Below, piece after piece: positions 1-7,712 of a stretch of DNA of 14,343 bases. Source of the stretch: a bacterium (lineage in GTDB: Bacteria > Chloroflexota > Dormibacteria > UBA8260 > Bog-877); contig JAJYWM010000183.1 in the NCBI GenBank assembly GCA_021791455.1, positions 1 through 14,343 on the forward strand. The letters run 5' to 3'. The first letter of the stretch is position 1, and the number at the start of each line of letters is the position of its first letter. The translations under genes and the position numbers were made by a program. Below the pieces are notes generated by a model. The model did not search any database. It was not told the DNA's origin and saw only the letters and a program-made list of their open reading frames with translations.

Positions 1-514
1 CCTGCAGGGGGACCGAGCGGGTGCCGGTCTTGCCGCAGAGGTACAGGAGCCCGTCCTGGTAGGAGGAGCGCCGGCAGGAGAGCACCTCTGAGATCCGGGC
101 CCCGGTTCCCAGGAGCAGCCAGATGAGGAGCCGGCTGCGCTGGTCCGGCGCCGCCTGGATCAGCCGCTGCTGCTCGGGAAGGGAGATCGCCGGCCTGGGG
201 TGGTGGGGCGCCAGCGGCTGGATGCGGAGGACCTCGGGCAGCCCCCGCTGGCAGAGGCCGGAGCGCTCCAGGTAGCGGAGGAACTGGCGCACCAGGAGGA
301 GGCGGTGGTGGCGGGTGGTGGGCGCCAGCCGGGCCAGCTGTGCTTGGTAGTGGAGGAGGAGGGTGGGGGAGAGCTGATCCGGCAAACCCGCGCCCTGCTC
401 GGTGGCGAAGGCGGCGAAGGAGCGCAGCACCGAGCGGTACTCGCGTGAGCTGCTGGCCCGCCCGGTGCTGGCGGCGAAGAGGTCGGCTAGGTCTGGGAGC
501 TGGTCCACCCCCAT
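1..514 (-). CDS. Tyrosine recombinase / phage-type integrase, N-terminal 171 residues (cut by window edge)
   Basis: Site-specific DNA recombinase of the lambda-integrase/XerC type. The visible part has a SAM-like N-terminal DNA-binding domain (about residues 5-90, ending in RQFLRYLERSG) and the start of the catalytic domain (from about 108). GTGARISEVL contains the first catalytic Arg (R140), and CGKTGTRSVPL carries the beta-hairpin Lys (K162). The HxxR box and the Tyr nucleophile would lie beyond position 1, so activity cannot be judged. The ATG at 512-514 is preceded by GGAGG six bases upstream, which fixes the start. It is transcribed divergently from the SGNH hydrolase. Its place at the edge of a lower-GC island suggests a mobile-element integrase, but a short XerC-like chromosomal recombinase is also possible. 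Confidence 0.85.
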   Translation of the reverse strand, partial: MGVDQLPDLADLFAASTGRASSSREYRSVLRSFAAFATEQGAGLPDQLSPTLLLHYQAQLARLAPTTRHHRLLLVRQFLRYLERSGLCQRGLPEVLRIQPLAPHHPRPAISLPEQQRLIQAAPDQRSRLLIWLLLGTGARISEVLSCRRSSYQDGLLYLCGKTGTRSVPLQ

Positions 515-641
515 CCTGGTCCTCCGGGCGGCTTCCGGGGGGCGGTCCGCGGGTCCAGGCCCCAAAGGCCACTCCCAAATCGAGGTGGCCGGGAGTATAT
601 TCCCCGCCGGGACGGCGGAGCAGGCGCCAAGGCGGACGGTC
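515..641. promoter_or_regulatory. Divergent intergenic region; -10-like TATATT facing the hydrolase
   Basis: This 127-bp gap separates the leftward recombinase from the rightward hydrolase. TATATT at 596-601 is the only AT-rich hexamer in a very GC-rich stretch and lies about 40 bases before the hydrolase ATG, so it could be a -10 box. No good -35 box sits at the usual distance. The Shine-Dalgarno GGAGG for the recombinase lies at 521-525 on the minus strand. Confidence 0.3.
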
Positions 642-1529
642 ATGCGCGGATGGAGCTGGAGTTTGGGGATCGCGGCCCTTGTGGGGCTGCTGCTGGCGGC
701 GGTGCCGGAGGTGGCCAGCGCCGCGGGCCGGCCCGGCTCGGCGGCGGCTCCCACCTACTACCTGGCCCTGGGGGACTCCCTGGCCGCCGGCTACCAGCCT
801 CGGGATCTAGGCGCTCTGGAGCCCTGCGGCTACCAGTACGGGTACGCCTGCGACCTCTACCAGGGGATGCTGGCCGCCCATCCCCACCTTGAGGCGGTCA
901 ATCTCAGCTGCCCGGGGGAGACCACCTCCTCCATGCTCAGTGGGGTGGGCAGCCCCTGCTACTCAGGGGGCCCGCCCCAGCTGGCCCGCGCCGTCCGCTT
1001 CCTGGCGCAGCACCGGGGCCAGGTGGCGCTCATCACCATCGACTTCGGCGCCAACAACGTGGACGGCTGCGTCCAGAGTTCGGGCAGCATCAGCCCGAGC
1101 TGCCTTCTCCAGGGGTTGGCCCAGGTGGAAGGGCAGCTGCCGGTGATCCTCACCGCCCTCAGGGGTGCCGCCGGGAGCGGGGTGCCGATCGTGGGCATGA
1201 ACTACCACGACCCCTTCCTCGCCGCGTACCTCGCCGGCGAGACCTCCCTGGCTCAGGAGTCGCTCACCGTGACGGGGACCTTCAACCAGCTGCTGGAGGG
1301 GGTGTACCAGCGGGCCGGGGACCAGGTGGCCGACGTCCAGTCGGCCTTCCAGACCCTGAACACGGCCACCGACTCCACGACCGGGCTGCCCGTCGATGTG
1401 GAGCGGATCTGCCAGCTGACCTGGATGTGCGGCTACTCGCCGCCGAATATCCATCCCAATGCCACGGGATATCAGGTGATCGCCGAAGCGTTCGCCCAGG
1501 TTCCCGCCGTGGCTGGCCTTATCAGCTGA
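642..1529 (+). CDS. Secreted SGNH/GDSL-family hydrolase (esterase/lipase-like)
   Basis: Predicted exported ester hydrolase, 295 residues. A signal peptide (Arg near the N-terminus, hydrophobic core about 8-20, cleavage near VASA/AG at 24-29) sends it out of the cell. SGNH blocks are in order: LALGDSLAAGY with nucleophile S46; NLSCPGETT near 88-95; IDFGANNV with oxyanion-hole G136 and N138; and NIHPNATGY with catalytic H271. The residue two before that His, often Asp in this family, is Asn269, so catalysis may use a Ser-His dyad or another acid. Several Cys, including C90, C106, C257 and C263, fit disulfides in an exported protein. The same frame stays open upstream to about 402, but the start at 642 is chosen because the signal peptide begins there. 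The substrate is unknown. It is not obviously linked to the downstream operon. Confidence 0.85.
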   Translation: MRGWSWSLGIAALVGLLLAAVPEVASAAGRPGSAAAPTYYLALGDSLAAGYQPRDLGALEPCGYQYGYACDLYQGMLAAHPHLEAVNLSCPGETTSSMLSGVGSPCYSGGPPQLARAVRFLAQHRGQVALITIDFGANNVDGCVQSSGSISPSCLLQGLAQVEGQLPVILTALRGAAGSGVPIVGMNYHDPFLAAYLAGETSLAQESLTVTGTFNQLLEGVYQRAGDQVADVQSAFQTLNTATDSTTGLPVDVERICQLTWMCGYSPPNIHPNATGYQVIAEAFAQVPAVAGLIS

Positions 1530-1563
1530 GCCCGGGCCGGCCGAGCCACCGGTAAGAGCTGCC

Positions 1564-1802
1564 CCCGGGACTGCGGCTGGCGGGGGGCCAATTCACCCCA
1601 AGCCCGGGGTCGCGGGTGACCGGAGGCCAGTTCACCCCAGGCCCGGGGTCGCGGCTGGTGGGCGGGTCCCAGTTGCCTGCACCGCCGGCCCGGGGTCGCG
1701 GCTGGTGGGCGGGTCCCAGTCACCCGCACCGCCGGCCCGGGGTCGCGGCTGGTGGGCGGGTCCCAGTTGCCTGCACCCCCCGCCCGGGGTCGCGGCTGGC
1801 CG
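1564..1802. repeat. Tandem minisatellite of 39-bp then 47-bp units
   Basis: The word CCCGGG(G/A) followed by TCGCGG (CTGCGG in the first copy) recurs at 1564, 1603, 1642, 1689, 1736 and 1783. Spacings are 39, 39, 47, 47 and 47, and the last copy is partial. The three 47-bp copies (1642-1782) are nearly identical. The two 39-bp copies are more diverged and contain GGCCAATTCACCCC (1586-1599) and GGCCAGTTCACCCC (1625-1638) in place of the GGTCCCAGTTGCCTGCACC segment. The unit lengths are not both multiples of three, so this is not a protein repeat. Confidence 0.9.
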
Positions 1803-2000
1803 AAGGACAGCCGCGGCCCAGGGCAGGTTGCGGCGGGTGGACGAGCCACGGAAGCCAACTCCAAGCTCCCAATCCACCCAACGGTCAGGGAGCGCCAAGA
1901 GGCGCCGGTCCCACTCCGCCGAGGCAGGTGGGCACACGAAAACTAAAGTGCATCTCAAACCCTACTCGTGCCTTCGACCACCAAATTCCACTACTGGCGC

Positions 2001-2006
2001 TAGAAT
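2001..2006 (+). promoter_or_regulatory. Possible -10 box (TAGAAT) for a leaderless methyltransferase transcript
   Basis: TAGAAT ends seven bases before the GTG at 2014, and no Shine-Dalgarno sequence precedes that GTG. This spacing would put the transcription start at or next to the start codon, as in leaderless actinobacterial mRNAs. No convincing -35 hexamer is present at 16-18 bases; TTCGAC at 1973-1978 is about 22 bases away. The call is tentative. Confidence 0.3.
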
Positions 2007-2013
2007 CTCAACC

Positions 2014-2910
2014 GTGAACTACGAGTTGGACCTTCCGGGTCTTGCCGCAGCACCGCTCGGGGCGCCTTTGCGCCCAGGGGGCAGTGCCAAGCAGCGCCGC
2101 GCTCCTTCCCGCGCGAATGGACTCAACGGAAAAACATGGACCAAGTACTCCATCTCGATATGGAGCGACATACGCAAATCCGATGAAGAGTCGCAGTTGG
2201 CCAAAAGGCACCCTGCGCTATTTCCAAGCCAGCTTGTCACGCGTCTGCTCGAGTGTTTCATGGCACCGGGTGATCGAATGGTTCTAGATCCGTTCGCCGG
2301 CAGTGGCTCAACAATGGTTGCAGCGGAGGCGTTCGGAGCGCAGGGCATCGGATTCGAGGTCTATCCCAGATATATTCAGCTCGCGCGCCACCGGTTGGAC
2401 CGCACTGACCTCTTCGATCAGGCGCACACACCGACAAGCGTGATTCACCTCGACAGCGCTCTAAACCTCGGCGAGTATCTCAGCCAAAACTCTATTGATT
2501 TCGTGTTTACATCCCCCCCCTACTGGGACGTATTATCCCGCAGACGCTCGGCAGACCTACGTGTAGCACGAAAGTATGGAGAGGCCACTGCTGATCTCGG
2601 TCGGCAGATCGACTACGAGGACTTCCTCACATCCCTGGCAGCCGTGTTCGAGCAAGTCCGCCACGTTCTCAAGCCTAATAAGTATTGCGTCGTAAATGTC
2701 ATGGATCTCCGCAAGGCAAATAGATTCTTTCCCCTTCACGCCGACCTTGCGTCGCGGATGGAGAAAGTTGGATTCGAATGGGACGATCTGATCATATGGG
2801 ATCGGAGGCACGAATACAACAACATGCGGCCGCTCGGCTTTCCAGCTGTCTTTCGAGTAAATAAGGCTCACGAATTTCTACTAATATTTAAAAACCGGAA
2901 GCCGGCGTGA
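2014..2910 (+). CDS. DNA methyltransferase (amino-MTase, SPPY type; likely N4-cytosine or N6-adenine)
   Basis: Transfers a methyl group from AdoMet to an exocyclic amino group of a DNA base. 298 residues from the GTG at 2014. Motifs in order: HPALFP (66-71, motif X-like), DPFAGSGST (92-100, AdoMet-binding motif I), GFEVYPRYIQLARHRL (motif II region), TSPPYW (166-171, catalytic motif IV), a strand near KYCVVNVMDL, and HEFLLIFKN near the C-terminus (motif VIII-like). Motif I before IV with no large domain between suggests a gamma-like order. SPPY is more frequent in N4-cytosine enzymes but does not settle the base. Target specificity cannot be read. The frame is open back into the tandem repeat, but no family similarity exists before about residue 45. 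The start is uncertain: GTG 2014 lacks an SD and follows TAGAAT. Its stop overlaps the next start by four bases (GTGA), so the two genes are coupled. It would protect self DNA in a restriction-like system. Confidence 0.88.
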   Translation: MNYELDLPGLAAAPLGAPLRPGGSAKQRRAPSRANGLNGKTWTKYSISIWSDIRKSDEESQLAKRHPALFPSQLVTRLLECFMAPGDRMVLDPFAGSGSTMVAAEAFGAQGIGFEVYPRYIQLARHRLDRTDLFDQAHTPTSVIHLDSALNLGEYLSQNSIDFVFTSPPYWDVLSRRRSADLRVARKYGEATADLGRQIDYEDFLTSLAAVFEQVRHVLKPNKYCVVNVMDLRKANRFFPLHADLASRMEKVGFEWDDLIIWDRRHEYNNMRPLGFPAVFRVNKAHEFLLIFKNRKPA

Positions 2911-3935
2911 TCGCACATCAGGATGTCCGCCCGCAGAAACAGGTCAATGGGCTTAGCGTCGAGCGACGGTTCCACAAGGAGTTAGTGGACCTCCCTCGCG
3001 AAGCGCAAAAGAAAATTATTCGAGCACTGCAGGACCTGCAGCGCGACCCAACCTACCTTTCCAAGCCGTTGCAAGGATCGCAAGGAGTCTGGAGGCGACA
3101 AGTGCCTCCCTACAGGATTCTCTTCACTTTGGCTCCCGGCTGGGTCCATGTATATTCGGTCCAACACCGCCAAGGGGTGTACCAGGGAGCTGTGGCCGCC
3201 CCAACAGCCCTACCGGCTGCCGCTCCACCGCCTTTCACAGCCCTGCTCGATTCCCCGCGATGCGCATCGAATGACACAGAGGAAACTACCGCCTTTCCCT
3301 GGGAAGCGGTGGGGAACGCCATAGTCGAGCGATCCGAGGACGATATCATGCGCCTGATTGACTACGGACTGCCCGTGGCAATCTTTGACCGACTAGCGGC
3401 TCTGCTTGCGGAGCCACGTCCCCCCGTGGGCCAGATCCGACGCCTCAAACTGATTAGGCATAACGTAATCGACGCATTCTTTGATCCAGTGCTCAGGCTC
3501 AGTGGGGAGTCTACTCCACTGGAGTTAATCTTAGTCTCCCCTTGGATAACTCCGTGGGACGCCCGCGGCAGTTCGCTCACGTCACTAATTCGATTTGTCA
3601 AGCGCAACAGCGTCCCTCTCGTAGTCATCTGCAGACCTCCAATACTGCCAGCTCACGTGTCTGCGGTGCGTCAGCTCAGCGCATGTCCAACTGCCGAAGT
3701 GGTAGCGCTCGACAACCTACACGCCAAGTTCTACATCGCGGATGTCCCACCAGTCCCTCGCGCACTTTTGAGTTCGGCTAACAGTACGGCGCAGTCACTG
3801 GTCAATTTCGAAGTGGGAGTGTCGATTGAAGGCGCTGGCGAGGCGGAGTCACTAGTCCGGGAACTGCAGGGGCTCGCGGTTGAGTTGCGCGGACTCGGAA
3901 CGGTAATCAAAAGGCGGACACGGAAAGGAGTGTGA
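2907..3935 (+). CDS. RelE/ParE-like toxin domain fused to a phospholipase D-like (HKD) nuclease domain
   Basis: Candidate effector, 342 residues. Residues 17-92 look like a RelE/ParE toxin: FHKEL.DLP helix, KPLQGSQGVWRRQV, YRILF strand, and the end QHRQGVY, which keeps the HR..VY residues typical of RelE mRNA interferases. A linker rich in Ala/Pro (93-110) follows. Residues about 205-330 look like one PLD half: a strand-rich start (ELILVSPWIT), LHAKFYIAD with the HxKx4D motif H272, K274, D279, then SSANSTAQSL with N292, and NFEVGV with E302. Single-HKD nucleases such as BfiI and Nuc dimerise to form the active site. The GTG at 2907 overlaps the methyltransferase stop (GTGA), and the next gene starts one base after this stop. 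I know no established enzyme with this fusion. Domain calls are from motif recognition only. Confidence 0.8.
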   Translation: MIAHQDVRPQKQVNGLSVERRFHKELVDLPREAQKKIIRALQDLQRDPTYLSKPLQGSQGVWRRQVPPYRILFTLAPGWVHVYSVQHRQGVYQGAVAAPTALPAAAPPPFTALLDSPRCASNDTEETTAFPWEAVGNAIVERSEDDIMRLIDYGLPVAIFDRLAALLAEPRPPVGQIRRLKLIRHNVIDAFFDPVLRLSGESTPLELILVSPWITPWDARGSSLTSLIRFVKRNSVPLVVICRPPILPAHVSAVRQLSACPTAEVVALDNLHAKFYIADVPPVPRALLSSANSTAQSLVNFEVGVSIEGAGEAESLVRELQGLAVELRGLGTVIKRRTRKGV

Positions 3936-3936
3936 T

Positions 3937-5085
3937 GTGGTTTCACTGCAGGAATTGCTATGTTTGAATCGACCGAATTTTCAAATCAACCCCAAGCAGT
4001 CCTTTGACGACGCGAAGCTATACTTCGGCAGGAACAACGCCCAGAACCTTATCGAGGCGATCCAGACGGGCTACATGGCTGGGTATGTGCCGCGGTTTTA
4101 TCTGTTCGGCAACTACGGAACAGGCAAGACGCACCTGCTATACCACCTCAAGTACTACTTTGAGAATGCCCAGACCGATATCCGGGTTCTGCCTGTCGTG
4201 ATTCAGCTCGAGGCAGAGAGCAAGACTCGTTATCAGGCGCTTCACAAGCGGTTTCTAGATGGAATCGGCATCGAAAGGCTCGAACGGGCGTACCAGGACT
4301 ATGGTTTCTTGGGTGAGGACAGGGAACGGCGGTTTCGAGAGCTGTTTCCACAGCCCGACCTGTATCTAGTGATGCAACTGCTGCAGGCTGGGCCGGCAAA
4401 CAAGACACTATCCTGGCGCTGGCTGACAGGCGACCGGCTCAGTACAGCTGAGCAGGCTCAGCTGGGGGTGACGTCACTGCTGACCGACACGGGGGATCTA
4501 GTAGACGTGCTGGTGACGATCGGTGAGCTATTTAAGCGTACAGGCCAGCACCTTCTATTCTTAATTGATGAGTCAGAGGGGCTACATTCAGTCTCGAATC
4601 CGGACGCCATGCGGTCGTGGCATGACGCGTTTCGGAAGCTCGCGGACCAGAACGACAACCAGTCCGTTGGCTGGATTGCCACCTTCTATACGACTTTACA
4701 TGATGAGCCTCCTAGCTTCGTGATGGAGGGTGACATTCTGTCTCGACTAGGGAAGGGCGGACAACATGTTCTTGAACCGATGGCTGCGGTCGAAGTCAAG
4801 CAATTTCTTGCCGACTTGTTAGACCAATTTGTCGACCACGACCGCGCTGTTACGGTGATGCATGAGCTCGGATTGCCCGCAGAGACGACGCACTACCCGT
4901 TTACAAATCCTGGGCTGGAGGCGTTTATTGAGCACTCCAAAGCTGCGCCGCAGAATGCGATTCCAAGAACAGTCATTAGGGCTCTTACTGCCTGCGGACT
5001 AGAGGCTATCCGCCGGCAGGAGCGCAAGTTTGCCCCGGATCTGGTGGACGCAGTCGTTCCAGGTGAATTTGCGGAGCTGTCCTAA
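3937..5085 (+). CDS. P-loop (AAA-type) ATPase, first of a related pair
   Basis: Cytoplasmic NTPase of 382 residues. Walker A is GNYGTGKT (58-65), and Walker B is HLLFLIDESEG with D211 and E212. Before Walker B lies RWLTGDRLSTAEQAQLGV (161-178), a signature also found in the second ATPase at 7699. It recalls the P-loop ATPases associated with BREX-type and similar defence loci (DUF2791-like), though I cannot confirm the family. The N-terminus (NPKQSFDDAKLYFGR) resembles the lead-in of ORC/ExeA/TniB-type ATPases. The C-terminal part is helical, with no recognisable extra domain. The GTG at 3937 follows AAAGGAG at good spacing and begins one base after the previous stop. It could sense invading DNA, gate the nuclease or load the HerA-like protein, which is inference. 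Confidence 0.8.
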   Translation: MVSLQELLCLNRPNFQINPKQSFDDAKLYFGRNNAQNLIEAIQTGYMAGYVPRFYLFGNYGTGKTHLLYHLKYYFENAQTDIRVLPVVIQLEAESKTRYQALHKRFLDGIGIERLERAYQDYGFLGEDRERRFRELFPQPDLYLVMQLLQAGPANKTLSWRWLTGDRLSTAEQAQLGVTSLLTDTGDLVDVLVTIGELFKRTGQHLLFLIDESEGLHSVSNPDAMRSWHDAFRKLADQNDNQSVGWIATFYTTLHDEPPSFVMEGDILSRLGKGGQHVLEPMAAVEVKQFLADLLDQFVDHDRAVTVMHELGLPAETTHYPFTNPGLEAFIEHSKAAPQNAIPRTVIRALTACGLEAIRRQERKFAPDLVDAVVPGEFAELS

Positions 5086-5086
5086 G

Positions 5087-6460
5087 GTGCTTCGATACGC
5101 AGTACAGCCTGCGCTTTCTGGAGGTACGGGTCCGCTGATATTCGGTCCTCAGACCGGCGAGGCGTCCGATAGGGTCGTTCTTGGGCGGCTGAGCGAACAG
5201 GGGCCACTTCGTCAGGTCGTCATGGATATTTCGGCCGAATGCGTCGTTGCAGTCTTCGGAAAGCGGGGCTCGGGGAAGTCTTATACCCTTGGGGTACTTT
5301 TGGAGGCCTTGGCCATGAGGTATCCGGACAGTGGCCCAATAGGGCAATCGAGCCGATCTCGGGCAGCGCTGTTGCTCGACACGCTAAACGTGTTTTGGTC
5401 GCTTGCCAATCCGATTGATGTGGTTGGTGAGGAGTCGCTGTTTCCCGAGGAGGTAGCGCGCCTCTCGGCGTGGACCATTAAGCCGCCGGAACTTGCGGTT
5501 GAGGTCTGGATCCCAATGGGATTTCGGAAGGGGCACACTCCATCTCAATACCGGGACTTTTCAATCGCACCAAGTAGTCTCACTGCGGACGATATCGCAG
5601 ACTTGTTCGAGTTGGATGCGCAGAGCGACTTGATGGGGCAGCTTCTGGTCGAGCTGCGGGAGAAAGCAATTGCAGCTAACCCTAGCTTCACGTTTCCAGA
5701 GATGTTGGAGATTTTGGAGGCTGATCAGGAGCTTGAAGATTACTTTTCCACTGCGACGCTGCGCGGTGCTCGGCAACGGCTCCGGTGGGCCGGACAGCTA
5801 GAGATATTTTCGGGGGCATCCCCAACTCAGCTCTCGGATCTTCTCCAACCGGGAGGTGTCAGCGTTCTTGAGCTTGGCGATGTGCCCAACAGTCTTCGCA
5901 CAGTAATTGCGAGCGTGTTGCTGCGACGCATTCACGCTTTGCGTGCGACGGCGTCGGATGCGGAGAAGCAGCTCGCGCTGAATACTCGCCTGTCCTCAGC
6001 AGACCGTGCGTCCTTGGAGGCATTTGTGAGCACTGCGTTACCACCGACCTGGGTATTGGTCGATGAGGCGCAGAATGTGCTGCCAGGGGGAAGAGAGGTG
6101 AAGTCGAGTGATGCAGTTGTGAGGTTCGTCCGCGAGGGCCGAAACTTTGGACTGTCGTTTGCACTGACTACTCAGCAGCCGTCTGCCGTCGACCAGCGCA
6201 TCCTAGCGCAGGCGGATACGGTGATTTGCCACAGACTGAGCGTAGCCCAGGACATTCAGCGCATGCGTGAGAACCTCAAATGCGCGGAGCCCCTAGAAGT
6301 GAGAGTGGGCGGGGTGAAACTCGATCTGTCCGCGTGGCTGAGGAGCCTGGAGCCCGGGTGCGCGCTTGTTACGAACACTGATTTCGACCGTGTGTTTGCC
6401 GTGGAGATCCGGCCCCGGGTAACGCCTCATGGCGGAACTGGGTTCCGCGTTCGCAGGTGA
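5087..6460 (+). CDS. HerA/FtsK-like ATPase (DNA translocase or helicase)
   Basis: Hexameric-type DNA-translocating ATPase, 457 residues. An N-terminal beta-rich segment (about 1-50, with FGPQTGEASDRVVLGRL) resembles the HerA HAS-barrel. Walker A is GKRGSGKS (58-65). Walker B is TWVLVDEAQN with D326 and E327. The HerA/VirB4-type strand LTTQQPSAVDQRILAQAD (about 360-377) follows, with a downstream Arg-containing segment (ICHRLSV). The middle (about 110-310) is a helical insertion rich in acidic and hydrophobic residues. GTG 5087, one base after the upstream stop, is preferred to the ATG at 5030 because homology-like sequence begins after it and GGAG lies about ten bases upstream. HerA proteins in archaea pair with NurA nuclease; no NurA is here, and the PLD-domain protein is the only evident nuclease in the operon. 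Confidence 0.85.
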   Translation: MLRYAVQPALSGGTGPLIFGPQTGEASDRVVLGRLSEQGPLRQVVMDISAECVVAVFGKRGSGKSYTLGVLLEALAMRYPDSGPIGQSSRSRAALLLDTLNVFWSLANPIDVVGEESLFPEEVARLSAWTIKPPELAVEVWIPMGFRKGHTPSQYRDFSIAPSSLTADDIADLFELDAQSDLMGQLLVELREKAIAANPSFTFPEMLEILEADQELEDYFSTATLRGARQRLRWAGQLEIFSGASPTQLSDLLQPGGVSVLELGDVPNSLRTVIASVLLRRIHALRATASDAEKQLALNTRLSSADRASLEAFVSTALPPTWVLVDEAQNVLPGGREVKSSDAVVRFVREGRNFGLSFALTTQQPSAVDQRILAQADTVICHRLSVAQDIQRMRENLKCAEPLEVRVGGVKLDLSAWLRSLEPGCALVTNTDFDRVFAVEIRPRVTPHGGTGFRVRR

Positions 6461-6467
6461 GATGTCG

Positions 6468-7712
6468 ATGACCTACTTTCTCGAGAGCCTGCACAAGAAC
6501 TTGGGCCGCCTGCCTACGTTCGCGTTGTGCATCGAGGGGGCACCGAGATCACGGACCACGTCGGCTGCGAATCTTGCCCGGATTTATGGCGCCCGGGTAC
6601 GGACACGAGTATCTGCACCTGCGGACCGCCGCGAGGCATTAAGGAAGTACCTTGTGGACCGCGGACTCGTCCCAAAGTACGGATCAGCTGGCGCCCCGAC
6701 AATAGACGCGCTGCTTGCGAGGCTGATCGATGGCGAGGAGCTGGAGGTTCAGGATTTTTGGCTTTCATCCGATACAGTCAGATCGAGCGCGGGTGCTGAA
6801 CGAGAAAGTAGCCTCGTCCGTACCGTGTCTACTTGTGTAGAGCTTGGACTGCTCACGCCGGGGAAGCTTAGCTTGACGAGCTGGGGTGAGGTTCTCCTGA
6901 CCCTGGCTTCACTGGAGGCGTTGCTCAGCGGGCAGAACCCCTTCGAGCCTTCTCCGGCATATTGTTGGGCTGCGTACTTTCTCGTTTTGCGATCAGACTG
7001 GGCGTTCTCAGGGGCCGTTCTGAGGGCTCTGCCGGAGATGCGGTTCGGGTTTCGCGAAGACATTTTGCCGAAGGCCACTAGTATAATCGAGTCAGTACTT
7101 CGGGCCACGCCGGCGAGTGCTAGCAATCGCTCGGCCCGAGCATGGCTTACGCGACAGTTGCAAAGTGCACGGAGATTGGATGTACGTTCGCTTGAGCTGC
7201 AACCGTCGGACTCGGTGGATACGAAGACTCTGCTGAGGCCCTTGGAGGACGTTTTTCTCCCTCGCCTGGAGTTCATGGTGGACGTCGGGATCCTGACGAA
7301 GCCCGATCCAGGTCGATTTACGTACGAGCGGGGACCCTCCTACGAGGCGTTCAGTGAGCTGGTGGCCGGTTCGCAGACCAGGCTCGATCATAGCTTCTTC
7401 ACGACGGTAGCACGAGCATCCGGGCGGGACGGTACGGCAGTAGAGGCGCCGGATGGTGTCGCGGCGCACCTCGCCCAGAGCGCAAGGGCGCTCAAAGGAG
7501 TGACGGGCTACGCACCCATTCACGAAACGGTGACTTTAGCGAATCTGACTGGCTGGGCTCGAGACCCATGGATGTACGTTGAAATAGAGACTGCAGAGGC
7601 TGCACTCCGCTCGCTCGCCACCGCTACTCCAGTACGGGCCCGTCTATTGTCTGATCGGTTCGGGCGTGCCCACACTTTCTCATTGTTGGAGGCAACCGGT
7701 GGACCTCGCTGA
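6468..7712 (+). CDS. Unrecognised operon protein with two winged-helix-like segments
   Basis: 414 residues; I do not recognise the family. Residues about 114-147 (ELGLLTPGKLSLTSWGEVLL) and about 259-300 (MVDVGILTKPDPGRFTYERG) both have the pattern of a recognition helix followed by a beta-wing, as in winged-helix domains. No signal peptide, membrane span, Walker motif or nuclease motif is visible. Three in-frame ATGs compete: 6429 (32-base overlap with the HerA-like gene), 6462, and 6468. AGGTGAG at 6455-6461 is six bases before 6468, so that start is preferred. Its stop overlaps the next gene by 14 bases. Its place between the HerA-like and second ATPase genes suggests a partner or DNA-binding adaptor of those ATPases, but that rests on position alone. 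Confidence 0.75.
   Translation: MTYFLESLHKNLGRLPTFALCIEGAPRSRTTSAANLARIYGARVRTRVSAPADRREALRKYLVDRGLVPKYGSAGAPTIDALLARLIDGEELEVQDFWLSSDTVRSSAGAERESSLVRTVSTCVELGLLTPGKLSLTSWGEVLLTLASLEALLSGQNPFEPSPAYCWAAYFLVLRSDWAFSGAVLRALPEMRFGFREDILPKATSIIESVLRATPASASNRSARAWLTRQLQSARRLDVRSLELQPSDSVDTKTLLRPLEDVFLPRLEFMVDVGILTKPDPGRFTYERGPSYEAFSELVAGSQTRLDHSFFTTVARASGRDGTAVEAPDGVAAHLAQSARALKGVTGYAPIHETVTLANLTGWARDPWMYVEIETAEAALRSLATATPVRARLLSDRFGRAHTFSLLEATGGPR

Larger units (their letters stand above)
1530..2013. other. Non-coding stretch with repeats, upstream of the methyltransferase operon
   Basis: No gene is supported here. Frames are open on both strands only because the sequence is GC-rich and repetitive; their proteins are Pro/Gly/Arg-rich and copy each other. 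The left half is the tandem repeat described separately. The right half (1803-2013) becomes progressively more AT-rich towards 2000, marking entry into the island and carrying the likely operon promoter. Confidence 0.7.

Noticed and set aside
963..1454. Minus-strand frame opposite the SGNH hydrolase
   Set aside because: Shadow of a strongly supported gene with signal peptide and catalytic blocks; the antisense product has no motifs.
1564..1802. CRISPR array
   Set aside because: Repeats are directly adjacent with no unique spacers, and no cas genes are present.
1616..2017. Several open frames through the tandem repeat on both strands (Pro/Gly/Arg-rich products)
   Set aside because: Open only because of GC-rich repetition; the products in different frames copy each other and have no motifs. 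The methyltransferase frame extends into this area but its family-like sequence starts much later.
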